DNA of 64,000 nt from contig KL197736.1 of the NCBI GenBank assembly GCA_000697665.1, positions 203,742 to 267,741 on the forward strand, given 5' to 3'. Of the stretch, positions 1-11,631 are shown piece by piece (position 1 is the stretch's first letter; every line of letters starts with the position of its first letter). Under the pieces are notes generated by a model. That model was not told where the DNA came from. It ran no database searches and saw nothing but the letters and a program-made list of their open reading frames with translations. This DNA comes from Jaapia argillacea MUCL 33604 (lineage: Eukaryota; Basidiomycota; Agaricomycetes; Jaapiales; Jaapiaceae). The translations under genes were made by a program, and so were the position numbers.

Positions 1-960
1 CCACCGGTGCTGAAAATCAACAGGCTCGTACTTTCGGCTCTTCAGTTGCTGCAGTAATACCCTTTCCCACCGACCAACCCAGCGGGCAAGTAATCCTGTC
101 ATACGAGAACCTTCGGGGCTGCTGATCTACGTCTTACAGAACTGGTATCTCTCCAGAAGATCAGTCTGTCAAGGTGCTCGACAACAAGGAGTCCCCAGCT
201 TCGGCCACTAGTGCTGTTCAACACGCCATTGTTGTCGATTCCCCAGTTGCGGCAGGAATACCCTCTCCTAGCGACCAACCCAACGGGCAAGTAAGCTTGG
301 CATGTGAGAACCTTCGGGGCCGCCGATATACCTCTTACAGAACTGATCCCTCTCCAGATGATGAGCCCGTCAAGGTGCTCGACAGCAAGGAGTTCCCGGC
401 TTTGGCCACTAGTGCTGAAAATCAACACGCCATTGTTGTCGAATCCTCAGTTACGGCAGCAATACCCTCGCCTAGTGACCACCCCAACGGGCAAGTAATC
501 TTGGCGTATGAGAACCTTCGGGGCCGCTGATATACCTCTTCCAGAACTGTTTCCTCTCCAGATAGTAGGCCTGTCAAGGTGCTCGACAACAAGGAGTCCC
601 CAGCTTTGGCCACTAGTGCTGAAAATCAACACGCCATTGTTGTCGAATCCTCAGTTGCGGCAGCAATACCCTCGCCTACTGACCACCCCAACGGGCAAGC
701 AATCTTGGCATACGAGAACCTTCGGGGCCGCTGATATACCTCTTACAGAACTGATATATCTCCAGATGGTGAGCCCGTCAAGGTGCTCGACAACAAGGTG
801 TTCCCAGCTTTGACTACCAGTGCTGAAAATCAACACGCCAGTGCTGTCGATTCCTCAGTTGCGGCAGGAATACCCTCTCCCACTCACCAACCTAGCGGGC
901 AAGTAATCTGGTCATGTGAGAACCTTCGGGGCCGCTGATTTACTCCTCGCAGAACTAGTG
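1..960. repeat. 204-bp tandem repeat array (at least 4.6 copies)
   Basis: A phrase beginning GTGCTG near the start of each unit recurs at 7, 211, 412, 616 and 820, so the period is 204 bp with one 201-bp unit. Units also share blocks reading AACGGGCAAGTAA and GAGAACCTTCGGGGC. All unit lengths are multiples of three, and one plus-strand frame reads through almost a whole unit (68 codons). At the same place most units read CGCTGA where one reads CGCCGA, so the frame is closed in most copies. The array may continue upstream of the window. It could be a decayed coding repeat or a plain minisatellite; I see no match to a known family. Confidence 0.9.
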
Positions 961-1655
961 ATTCTCCGGATCATGTTCTCCACTCGTACGCGCTCTGTTC
1001 GCGCCAATCCCGTAGAGATTTGTTGACTATCCCCTCAGTATTGGTAAACACGGCGAACCACAGGTAATCCCGAGCCTGGCTGGTAATGCGGAGGCCTTCA
1101 GCTTGGGGGTTCAGGAGAAGAAATCTGCTAAAGAAGTCGGATCCCAAAAACCATTCCCCCCTCCGGTTTCAGAGACTAGCGCTGAAAATCAAGGACACCC
1201 CAACGGAGCTGGCTCCGTTCGCCGAAACCAACGACGTATCACTGGGATGTTTGCTGCAGGAGGCTCCTCCAAATCTGACAAACGGAACGGGCGAGTACTC
1301 TGATGATACGAGTTTCTCCTGGGTCGTTGACGTACTCCATGCAGATTTTCCTCGACGGATGAGGTGTGTATCCTTTCCTCGCCTCGTGGCTGTGAACCAA
1401 TGTCCTGATCAACACCGCGATCATTATGCTCAGTCGTATGCTCCTTTTCATCATTATCGAGATAGGAGATACTCATACACTTATTGTAGCACCGACCCAC
1501 CGGATAATAGTAAGGGATCAAGGGGTTGGAAACCGTAAATGCTTTCGCTTCTCAGTCCCACTATCCCATCTGATGCGTCGCTCCTCCCAGCATGAAGACG
1601 CTTTTGAAGCTCTCGGCATGTACCCTTCCTGTCATCCAGTTGAAATGAGTAATGA
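961..1655. other. Intergenic stretch, degenerate repeat-like DNA
   Basis: No gene can be supported here. Around 1,170-1,210 the motifs CTGAAAATCAA and CCCCAACGG recur close together, as in the 204-bp repeat, so part of the stretch may be a decayed extension of that array. Open frames over 100 codons exist on both strands but show no recognisable domain. Confidence 0.4.
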
Positions 1656-2777
1656 CGACCGTGTCAGCCTAAGGGAGGTGGCAGTCCGAAAACCCAACGT
1701 AAAGGCTCTTTTGATCAAACCTCTTCCCGCGCAACCGTCGTCAACATCGACGACCTCGGCACAGAGGACGTGGTTATTGCGTGAGCCGCCTAACCTCATC
1801 GTTAGATATCCGATATTCTAATATGTTCTATCCCTAGGGTGATGGGCCCCACAGGATCTGGAAAAAGCACGGTGAGAGAAGTCAACTTCATACTCAGATG
1901 GTACCTGCTCAGCCTCAAATGAAGTTTGTTAGCCATGTCACCGGAGCGGAAGCGAAAGTTGGCCACAGTTTGCAGTCGTGCACATCCGACATACAAGTAA
2001 TCAAGCTTCAATCACCGAATAGCGACTACGACGTGGTCTTCGTTGATACTCCTGGATTTGACGATACGCACAAGTCGGATACAGTCATTCTGAACTTGAT
2101 TTCGGATTGGTTGAATAAAACGTATGTCTTCTCCATCGCTCAGGAGCGCTTGGTTTACCTGTCCCAGGTATAATAACAAAATTCTTCTGAGCGGCATCCT
2201 CTACTTCCACCGGATTTCCGACAACCGCATGGCGGGTACGCCACTCAAAAATCTTGATATGTTTCAGAAGCTGTGCGGGAAAAACGCACTCGAGAACGTC
2301 ATTCTGACGACGACTATGTGGGACGAAGTCGATGAGTCAACGGGGAGCGCACGGGAAGAGGAGCTGAAGTCAAAGTACTGGAGTTACATGTTGGCGAAGA
2401 AATCGAGGACCTCGCGCTTTCTCAATACACCCCAATCGGCTTGGGCAGTCCTAGACCCCATACTACGTTCGGTGCATGAGGAACGCGCCCTACTGCTCCA
2501 AACGGAGATGGGGGAGTTGCGGCGAACTCTCCCCGAAACCTCAGCTGGGCACGGACTCTTCAATACCATGGAGGAACTTCTCAAGAAGCAGCAGCATGTG
2601 CTTCGGAGGCTTCAGGAGGAGACGATCAAGTCGACTGATTCAGACGTTCTGGAGACCTTAACAGCCGAATACAGTAGGCTTCGGCAGGAAGTTGGGAAGA
2701 CGATGGAGCAGATGAAAGCCTTGCAGTTGCCGTTTGGAAAGCGCTTGCTCCTCAAGCTCCTTCGATTCAACCGATGA
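1656..2777 (+). CDS. Single G-domain P-loop GTPase, family member 1
   Basis: The model joins <1656..1780, 1838..1871, 1925..2121 and 2168..2777. The 34-nt second exon encodes the Walker A/G1 motif (GPTGSGKST). The third carries G3 (VDTPGFDD). The fourth reads a segment typical of this family (LHRISDN-like, here FHRISDN), then TTMWD where G4 would be expected, and ends in a charged helical tail with a probable coiled coil. The closest known architecture is the AIG1/GIMAP-like TRAFAC GTPase group; nucleotide binding is inferred from motifs. No in-frame ATG lies between the upstream stop at 1653 and the P-loop, so a 5' exon is probably missing from the model. Unlike its downstream paralogues it lacks the shared KKARG ending and stops after LLRFNR. 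It is more diverged than the 18-35 kb copies. Confidence 0.75.
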
Positions 2778-3398
2778 CTACCGGGTGTTAGGTACGATTT
2801 CCACTTGTTTTTCGACAATTTCTTATAGTCGTCTACAGCATCGACATCGACGGTCAATTCTGAGATAAACTCTCACCCCTTTGCTTCCTGCCTATATCGT
2901 TGTTAATCCTGTATTCTTAACCATGTTTCACTTCAAATTGCTCTGTTTGCTTGGACCCGCTTCCCAACCTTCCATTGTAAGGGAACTATTGTTTGAACCT
3001 ACAGGCGGAGAGGAGCTTGGTTATTGATCTTTCCCATGTACTTATTCTATTTGAAAATACCCATAGCGACACCAATTGGATACGATTACTTTCAATGGCA
3101 GGGATACAGATGTAAGTACGAGTCCCGAGGATCGAAGCTACAAGAAAATATGAACGAGAGATGCACAGCGATGTGCGCCTCGACTGACTCGAAACGCGTT
3201 ATGATCAGTGGTCGTATTCGGAGATGAATGTGAGGCGATCAAGAAATGGGATCAATGCTGAGCTCCCGATGGTGGCGCAGTAACGTCGGGATGTCCGTTC
3301 GCAGATGATACATATGTGGCTCGAGTGGCGGACGAGTATGGAGACAAACACAAGACCAGATGACTTGGACGCAGCCAGAAAGCATAACTATTCAATCA
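2778..3398. other. Intergenic region between convergent G-domain genes
   Basis: This stretch separates the 3' ends of a plus-strand and a minus-strand G-domain gene. I see no conserved coding signal, repeat or RNA gene in it. Short open frames (for example 3,024-3,227) have no recognisable content. Confidence 0.5.
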
Positions 3399-5238
3399 TC
3401 AGAGCGTCATTCCCCTCCCCGCTGGGAGCATATTCCGAATAGGATAAAGCGAAGGGCTGAGAACCCTCTGGGCGAGAGCATCGATCTCCCCTTCGATTCG
3501 GGCGATGGATTGCTGACGGATGACAGCAAATTGCAGCTGGAAAACGGATTCCAATCGATGAAATACAATCGATATCAAAGGAACATACCCCGAGAATGTC
3601 GCAGGTAACGTCGATCTTGTTATTACAGGAGCGGACAATCTGCTCATCAGCCGATCCCAGTGGATAACGCGAGGTTGAACTATGGGTCGATATCTCCGTG
3701 ACAAGTTTCTGGAGGGTCTCCATTTCCCTGCCATAGAATCAAGTTAGTTCGGTTTTGAGACAAGGAGGCCATAACCGACTTCACGAAGCCGTTCACAGCA
3801 TCAGTCATCTCCTGAGAAAAGTCGGTTGACTTGATTTGGTCTCGGACAGCAAGGATCAACAGACAGGCATTTTGGGCCAATAGAATCAGGTCACGTTCTG
3901 TCGTATGCATGGCCTAACCGAAAAAGTGAAAAGGGGAATAATATGTGCCATAAAACGAAGCCCACCTCCACCAATTCCGCTAACTTCAAGGCCAACCCAA
4001 CAGCTCCTCGAAGGAAAGGAACCATAGTGAGATCATCAGCGTGCCAAGCCCCACGCAATACAATGATGATTCCTTGTAACAAGATCTTATCCTCGCGATC
4101 GGTAGGGTCTTCGGCAGAACCAGAGTGAGGTATACGCTGCGGCAGGGTATTGACTTGGGGAAGAGATTCCCCTCCAAGGTCTTCGGCCGTCACAACTGTT
4201 AGTGTTACGGAGCGTCTGAGAGGATGGTCAGCTCCGGTCAAATGCTGCTGCTGAACGGCGGCTCGACTAAGGAGATCCCGAGCATCAGCTAGCTCCTGTT
4301 CCGCCGCCGCACCAGGAGGGAGACCCGTGGCCTTCCGCAATGCAGATTCAAGTCGGTGAATAATGGTGCGGAATTCGTCGATAACCGTCATGAGCCACAG
4401 AAAGAGTGTTTTCCCAGCGCTCGTCTGAGAGAGAGGTAACCCCCTTCCCATCTCTTCCTGTATCAATAGGTTATGTCCCCTGCCTTTACACCGACCGATT
4501 ATGTCCCACGCGGACTGCTGGGTATAGCGGAACCGAACAACTTGAGATCCGCAGCAGATCATTGACCTCCAATACAGATCACGAAGCTCTTTCTCCCGAA
4601 GAGAGCCCACAGCCTCGTCGATGTCCCCCCACATTGTGGTGACAAGTAACACGTCTTGCAAGGCGGGATTTCCGCAGAGCTTTTGAAATAGCGACAGGTT
4701 CCTGAGAGGAGTCCCAGCCATCCTGTTGTCTGATATCCGATGAAGGAAAAGAAGGCCAGAGAGTGTGATCTTCCGGCGGTAGCTAGAGAAAACTGTCATT
4801 GTTGGCTATCAATGGGCTGGACGGGAGGACCTCACGTTGCATAGAGCCAGTCAGCAATAGCCTGAAGTATCTCTGTATCTGACCTCAGAGTGTCATCAAA
4901 CCCGGGGGTATCGACCAGGACAATGTCACCACCACCGGAGGGCCGAGGCAAACGGATGGGTTGGACAGCTTGCGTACACGACTCGAGTTTATGGCCAATT
5001 TCTACGTGGTCGTTTCCCGCAGCTAGGTTGATGAACTGTCACCCAGCGTCAATGATAAAGTGTGCATTGCTGGTAGATGGCAGGCTTACTGAGCTCTTGC
5101 CTGAGCCAGTCGGGCCCATGACCCTACGTTGAGTCAGAAATATTGCCACAATCCACCATGTACTAAATCACTAACTCACGCAATAATAGTGTCGTGGGCC
5201 CAAAATGAAAACTCACCCGTCGCGGTTAGAGTTGACAT
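3399..5238 (-). CDS. G-domain P-loop protein with a distinctive helical C-terminus, family member 2
   Basis: The model reads, from its 5' end, 5238..5180, 5123..5090, 5035..4836, 4782..3966, 3913..3762, 3727..3589 and 3536..3399, and stays in frame for 512 residues. The P-loop GPTGSGKSS again lies on a private 34-nt exon. G3 reads VDTPGFDD and the G4-like segment VTTMWG, so the aspartate is lost. After the G domain come a long helical region, a hydrophobic stretch near VGLALKLAELVEVG, and a final set of helices spread over three exons. That tail is absent from all other copies and loosely resembles the helical bundle domains seen at the ends of fungal signalling and cell-death proteins; this is inference only. 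The intron 3761..3728 is only 34 nt but carries CTAAC. An in-frame ATG at 5424 is an alternative start; 5238 was chosen because it matches the N-terminal length of paralogues. Confidence 0.72.
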
Positions 5239-5861
5239 TGGCTCTTCCACAAGAGTGGCGGAAGAGTTTTCTGGTTCATTGGCCAAGGAAGACCTACTCC
5301 GCCCGTAATCCGACCTTTGCTTTCGTCTCAGCGGGTTAACACGCCCGAGCTGATGGAGCCGTAAAAAAATCAGCATCAGCAGAGCTCTATTCCACCCTGA
5401 CAACAGGATACATACTTTCTTCATGTGAAGCGAACTGGCCTGGTATCAGGGTGAGGGAGATCTTTGACGTTCAAGGGTGCCAGCCACGGTCAGGTTGTGC
5501 ATGTTATTTATGAATAGCACAAGGTTTGTGGACAAGTGACGGAGCGACGGTGCAGTAACGCTGCTATCTGCTGGGACATCGCGCGATAATCATCATTGAA
5601 CCTCAGAGTTCTTTAGCCCTTGGAGGCTTGAAGGCTGGTACGTCTGGCATCGAAGGAGCGTGGAAGCAACGTGTGTTTCATTCTTGGCTTGAGTTGGGAC
5701 ACTGGCCGCGAGCAGAACCTGGCAAAGTTCGTGACAGTTCGTGACATTGGAGTCCGAAACCTTGTCCCTGAACCTCATTGCCACTGGCTCTCAGATCCTT
5801 GCTCAGATCGGATGGAACCTGCACACAAATGCATTGGATACACGCCTACAGTATGGTTTGG
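5239..5861. other. Intergenic region upstream of two divergent G-domain genes
   Basis: This stretch holds the possible alternative 5' coding part of the minus-strand neighbour (5,239-5,424) and otherwise no recognisable gene, RNA or repeat. The conserved upstream module of the next gene starts at about 5,862. Confidence 0.4.
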
Positions 5862-6118
5862 ATCGTTGATTGTAGGGTGTTCGGGGCGGCACCTCACCTT
5901 CGGGTCGCCGTGTCCTTCTTGTGCTATGATAGGCGAGCCAAGTGTGGCTCCACTCGCCATGATGGAACAACCCCGTGCGGGAAAGGCGTGTCCTCATATT
6001 CAAGTACTCAAACCACCAAAAGCCTTCGCACTTCACATATTCAGAATACTCTGACGTTCTCGCTGGACTAATAGCACTACACACCATCATCTTCCACAAC
6101 TTGTGCTGATTCTCAGCC
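5862..6118 (+). promoter_or_regulatory. Conserved upstream module of G-domain genes, copy 1
   Basis: About 250 bp upstream of the ATG at 6119 are clearly alignable with the sequences upstream of the ATGs at 20761 and 30491, and with those of the minus-strand genes starting at 19413 and 35381. Shared landmarks include CACCTCACCTTC, CATATTCAAGTACTC-like and CTAATAGTGCT-like blocks, and GATTCTCAG just before the start codon. It is probably promoter plus 5' leader copied along with the gene. I see no clear TATA box. Confidence 0.55.
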
Positions 6119-7263
6119 ATGGCCAAATCTAACATCGATGCCGAAGCTGTTAGCCCTGACGACTTGGTCATCGCGTACGTGGCTTGCCAGCTTATCCACT
6201 CATCTCTGGAATTAACACGAAAACAGAATCATGGGTCCAACGGGGTCTGGGAAAAGCACTGTATGATATCGCTTGTACTGGCCCGTGCGTTCTCTGACAG
6301 AGGAGTAGCTCATCGACACGCTCATGGAGCAGAAAGGCCAGCGATCCGGCACATCGTTGAATTCGTGTACGGACAAAGTTCAAGCTGTTCGAGTTCCCCG
6401 TGATTTAGTGTCGAAACACATCTCCGCCACCCAGAGCCGCGTTGTGCTGGTCGATACACCGGGATTCGACGACACGAAGAAGACGGACACGGAAATTCTG
6501 AAGATGATCGGCAACTGGTTGGCAAAAACGTGAGCGCGTCGACTTCAGATAGTTCGACGAACCAGACACTCAATCCCTAGTGTATAGGTACGGGAATAAG
6601 GTTAAGCTTGCAGGGATTCTCTATCTACATCGCATCTCAGACAATCGCATGTCTGGCTCCCCGCTCAAGAACCTCCGCATGTTTGGGAAGTTGTGCGGAG
6701 ACACTGCCGCCCGTCGCGTTGTACTCGTGTCATCGATGTGGGACAGATTGCAGGACCAGGAACTCGCACGAAGGAGGGAGGCGGAACTGAAGGACAATTT
6801 TTGGAGAGGGATGCTGGACAACGGAGCCAGCATTGATCGTTCCGCCAACTCGTCCGAGTCTGCATGGCGTATCGTCCGCAAAGTTGTCCAGAATAAGGAA
6901 GAACGGGAAGCGCTTTTACTGCAGGAGGAAATGGTGGATCTCCAGAAGCATCTCAACGAGACCGAAGCCGGAAAGGCACTTTACACCACCCTTCAGAAAC
7001 TCCTTTCGGAGCAGAAGGAAACCATTCGCCTGCTTGCCGACCAGGCATCCCAGGCCAATCCAGAAGTGGCGAAGGAGTTAGAAGCAGAACATGCACGTCT
7101 TCAGAAGGAGTTGGACGCTACATTCGTCGAAATCAAGCGGTTGAAGATCCCTTTCGGAAGGAGAATCATGATGTTCTTCAAGTTCAAGAAAGCCCGTGGG
7201 GTGAGTTCTACCTCTATCGTCCGTCTTCGCGTCGATCTGACTTTCATTCAGCGCGCCGTCTAG
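6119..7263 (+). CDS. Single G-domain P-loop GTPase, family member 3 (intact)
   Basis: The model joins 6119..6174, 6227..6260, 6309..6529, 6588..7200 and 7252..7263, giving 311 residues in frame. The N-terminus is short. G1 is GPTGSGKS at residues 22-29, alone on a 34-nt exon, and G3 is DTPGFDD from residue 79. The family segment LYLHRISDNRMSG and a G4-like SSMWD follow. Residues of roughly 215-290 form a charged, heptad-like helix rich in E, K, Q and L, ending in a basic patch (KRLKIPFGRRIMMFFKFKK). The last exon adds only R-A-V and a stop. The gene has the conserved 250-bp upstream module. GTP binding is inferred from motifs; no substrate or partner is known. Confidence 0.85.
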
Positions 7264-8186
7264 TTCCTTCAATGTGATCAAACGGCCGTTCGGAGTTGTG
7301 TTCTCGTTTTCGCGGAGGCGGGGGTGCGGGTGCTTCGTTGGACACTCTAGACTCCATTATCACTGGAGCGAGGGGTGTACGATTTTTGTTCGATGTACCG
7401 AGAAGTATGGGAGCTTGCTAGCCACTCCACCTATTCTATTGGATAATTGACAACGGTTTGGATCTTGTGCACTTCTTCGTTCAGAATTCAACCAAATGTC
7501 TTTCAATACGGTGAGACTCTGAAGATGGGATCAAGGATAGTGAGAATATGGTATTCTCGGTCGATGACGACGTATTGCCAAGCCGCTCTGCGTCAAACCC
7601 TCTCCCTATGACAATACGCACTAAGTTCACTCTTGTGGTCGTCACGACGGTATGTCGACGCCTTCCATCCAGGGTCAAAGAACGCGCATAGACTTGACTG
7701 TCTACTTGCAGGTCATCCCGGTGAAGGAAATGCAAAAGCATCCCTCATCGAACGGCTCAATACTTCAAGTTCAATAGCGGGCAACAAAGGGTTCACCTTC
7801 TGTGCGAACCTCACGAGAGTCCTCTTCTATTTCAACCTCAGAAAGCAAAACCTCCGAAGTCTAAGTACTCCTGTCGTCTTCAGCGTAATAGATAGAAACC
7901 GTGGATATTTCGGCGTACTCGGATGTGAGAATGTGCTTCCTGCATAACTTTGATATCTTCGTTGTTGTTAGCAAGTATTGAAATGAGTGGATCCTCCCTC
8001 GGTGGAACAGGTACTAGCATGGAGTGAGGCGAGTAGGATTGTTGTCGTCGTTGCATATCGCAGGGGAAAGATAGCCATTTGTTTTCGGCTCTTGCCGTAG
8101 ACCGTTGCTTGCCATTGCGTAGGCGGCTTTGGCGCAGCTTGAATCCCTCTCATCGAACAAGGCGACGCGCGAAGATAGGTCCCTCA
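7264..8186. other. Intergenic region with a possible P-loop relic
   Basis: Most of this stretch shows nothing recognisable. One segment could be a decayed GTPase start. From 7,606 a short exon would encode a hydrophobic beta strand, and after an intron ending near 7,711 the frame reads GHPGEGNAKASLIERL. That resembles a Walker A followed by the LIDTL helix of the neighbouring genes, but with the GK[ST] replaced by GNAK. The frame closes at 7,945 without other motifs. Confidence 0.3.
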
Positions 8187-11100
8187 ATGGCTAGCCCTGT
8201 CGCCCCTGTGGAGGAAGGCAAGATGCTCAGCGAGGCCTTGAACACCGTCAAGATACAGGTCCAGCAGATGAAGAGATATCTGGTGAGCATTTCGTTGAGC
8301 TGTTGGCTTTCTGGTCTCCTCTTGGGACAGACTTTGCTGAAGCTTCTCTGCTTTGTATCTGTCTAGGAACTGGATCAGCTGATGGACGCCTTGAAGGCCG
8401 CAAGCTTAATGCTTGCAGAGCTGCGAACATCTTCGTTGTCACCCAAGCAGTATTACGAGCTTTGTCAGTGTTAAAGTCTTCTTCCATGTTCTGTGTATTC
8501 ACCTCCCATCCTCAGATATGGCAGTTTTTGACGCACTTCGTCATTTATCCAACTATCTATACGACGCGCATATGCAATCACGGCACCACCTCGCCGACCT
8601 GTACGAGCTTGTACAATATGCTGGCAATATCGTCCCTCGCCTATACCTGATGATAACCGTTGGTTCGGTCTACATGTCGGTACCGGATGCCCCAGTCAAG
8701 GAGATCATGAAGGACATGATGGAGATGTCGAGAGGGGTGCTACATCCTATCAGAGGGCTGTTTTTGCGACATTATTTAAGTGGTCAGACGCGCGGACATC
8801 TGCCTGTTGGGAACGACCCTGGGTACCTATTTTCACGCTCCTGACCCTTTCCGTTGCTGATATGTATGGTTGCAGTCCAATGGGAAATCTTCAAGATTCG
8901 ATAACCTTCGTTCTAACCAACTTCATGGAAATGAACAAACTTTGGGTTCGACTTCAGCACCAAGGACACTCTCGCGACCGCGAGAAAAGAGAGATGGAGC
9001 GGAAAGAGTTGCGTATTCTGGTTGGCACGAACCTCGTTCGGTGTAGTCAGCTGGATGGAGTGGATTTGGACATGTACCAGAAGGATATTCTTCCCAGCAT
9101 CTTGGAGCAGATCGTGCAGTGTAAGGACGTCATAGCTCAAGAGTATCTGATGGAAGTGGTTATCCAGGTGTGCTGCAGCTCGATCGTGTCTGACCCAGTT
9201 CATCTACTAATATATTTCCGACGCAGGTATTTACAGACGAATTCCATTTGCACACTCTTGGGCCTTTCCTATCTGCCACAGCTCAACTCCACCCCAAGGT
9301 CAACATTAAGCAAATCGTAATCGCTCTCATAGACCGTCTCGCCGCGTACGCTGCCCGTGAAGCGGAGAACGAGGACCCCGAGGAGACCAAGAGGCAAGAG
9401 GAGGCGGCTGCAAAGCGACTTGCCGAGCGGGTGAAGTTGCAACGTGCCAGAACAAGAGAGAATGGTGCGGTGTCCAGTCCATCCACAGATGTTGGACCTG
9501 GTGGAGATGCTTGGGGTGGATCCCTGACGCTACCGGAGAAAGAATTCGGAAGCTTGAGTTTGGATGGCTCGAGTGGAGAGGTCAATGGGGAGAAAGTTGA
9601 CAAAGGGAAAGGAAAGGAATCCGAGGGAACTGTCCCTGTAAAGAAATTCAGGGGCATCCCAGAAGATGTCAAGCTGTTTGAAGTCTTTTGGAAGCAGGTG
9701 GTCGAATTGATCAAGGTGAGAAGTGTGCCGCCATGGTTGGATCTCATCGCTGAGGCAACGTCTAGGCTCGACCGGATTTATCAATCCAAGACATCACCGC
9801 GCTTCTGGTTTCTCTAACAAACCTGTCTTTGAGCTGCTATCCTGACCGTTTGGAATATGTCGACCAGATCCTTGGCTTCGCACATGATAAAATCCGAGAG
9901 TTTGCAGACAGGTGAGCGCCTCGTCAGCCTCTCTTCATCCGTGCTTACTGATGCCGGTTAACAGCCCTGACCTCCATGCACCACCAACAATAACCAATCT
10001 AGCATCGCTACTAGTGGCGCCTATCAACTCCTACCAATCCGTCCTGACCCTTCTTGCTCTACCACGCTACGCTGCCCTTCTCGCTCTTCAGCCCTTCTCC
10101 ACTCGCCGAACCCTTGCCCACTCCATCATTTCTTCGATCCTGAAGAACGAGACCGTTGTTGAAACTCCTGAAGACGTGGATGGCGTCTTGGAACTGTGTC
10201 ATGTTCTCATCAAAGACCAGTCAGACTTCGGTGGGTCGGCGGGCTCTGCCAATGGCGGTATTCCCAGTCTTAAGGATGGGCGCAGAACACATGCATCATC
10301 TTTCTATTTGGAGAGGGAGGAGATCGCTGAGGAACAAGGCTGGGTTGCGAGAATGGTCCATCTATTCCGAGCAGAGAGTCTGGCTGTCCAATTCGAGGTA
10401 AATAATTCTTTCCGCTCGAGTTCCCCACCACCTTCGCTCATATTTGTTGAACAGCTTCTACAAACGGCTCGGAGACACTTCGAGACCGGTGGTGAACGCA
10501 TGCGATTCACGTACCCCGCCTTGATCACGTCTACAATCAAACTATGTCGACGTTACAAGAGTCGCGAGCACCTGGTGAGTACCAGAATACCATCGAAATA
10601 TGGCTCACCACCCATTTCGTACTTCAGGAGGACGACTGGAAATCCAAGGTCGACACCATCCTCAAATTTGCCCGTCAGCTTACGACAATCCTAGCAACGC
10701 AAGTTGAAGCACCAACAATCGCTCTCCGACTTTTCCTCCTCTCTGCTCAAATTGCTGACGAATGCGGTTTCGAAGATCTCACATATGATCTTTACGTCCA
10801 AGCCTTTACAGTTTATGAGGAATCCATTTCAGAGAGTCGAGCACAATTGCAGGCCATTACATTGATTATCGGAACCCTGCAGGGTGCTCGAGTGTTTGGG
10901 GTGGATAATTATGATACTTTGATCACAAAGGCAGCCTTGCACGGCGCCAAGTTGCTGAAGAAACCTCATCAGGCTACGGCCGTGAACTTGGCGAGCCATA
11001 TGTGGTGGCAGGAGCCGGCGGAGGGTGGAACTGAAGATGGGGCATTGGTCGAGGCGGAGAAGAAGGACGGGAAGGAGTCTGAGGGCGCCACGGCTGTACG

Positions 11101-11631
11101 TTGTTTTGAACTGTGTTGTGTGTCCGACAACGTTCCCTGACCCTCTCGTGCAGTTCCCCCACCAAGACAGTAAACGCGTCCTGGAATGCCTGCAGAAGGC
11201 ACTCCGGATTGCAAACTCCGCCATTGAGGAAATCGTCACAGTACAACTTTACTGTGATACCCTTGATAAGTACCTATACTACCTCGATCGTGGTGCGGCA
11301 GCTGTGAGTCATATCCACTTCTGCGATTCTACTGGGTACCTCAGTCTTACGCCCAATCGCTCAGATCACCCCCAAATTCGTCAATTCCCTAGTCGAGCTT
11401 ATAACTTCGTCAATTGACAACATCTCTTCACCCGACGTCCATCCGTCGCAACGGGCTCCCCCTGGACTTGTTGAAGGGGTTCAAACACCTGAGATGATCT
11501 CACGGCATTTCCGGAACACACTGATGTTTATTGTTGGGAGGAAGGGCGGGAGCGGTCAAGGAGGGTCAGGAAGATGGGACGAAGTTGACATAGTTGGTGC
11601 CTTGTTGAAGATGGGGATTGGACAGCGATAG
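8187..11631 (+). CDS. VPS35: Vacuolar protein sorting protein 35, retromer core subunit
   Basis: Eleven exons join 8187..8282, 8367..8463, 8516..8822, 8876..9167, 9227..9715, 9766..9911, 9965..10397, 10455..10574, 10628..11095, 11154..11303 and 11365..11631, giving 954 residues in frame. VPS35 is the alpha-solenoid scaffold of retromer. It binds VPS26 through its N-terminal PRLYLM-type segment and VPS29 through its C-terminal half, and recycles cargo from endosomes to the Golgi. The sequence shows the family blocks [73 protein letters not shown] and ITLIIGTL. A low-complexity charged insert lies between the solenoid repeats (about 9,370-9,650). It lies between G-domain genes without evident functional link. 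Confidence 0.97.

Noticed and set aside
1-960. CRISPR-like array
   Set aside because: Units are 204 bp with no short repeat/unique spacer alternation, and the genome is eukaryotic.
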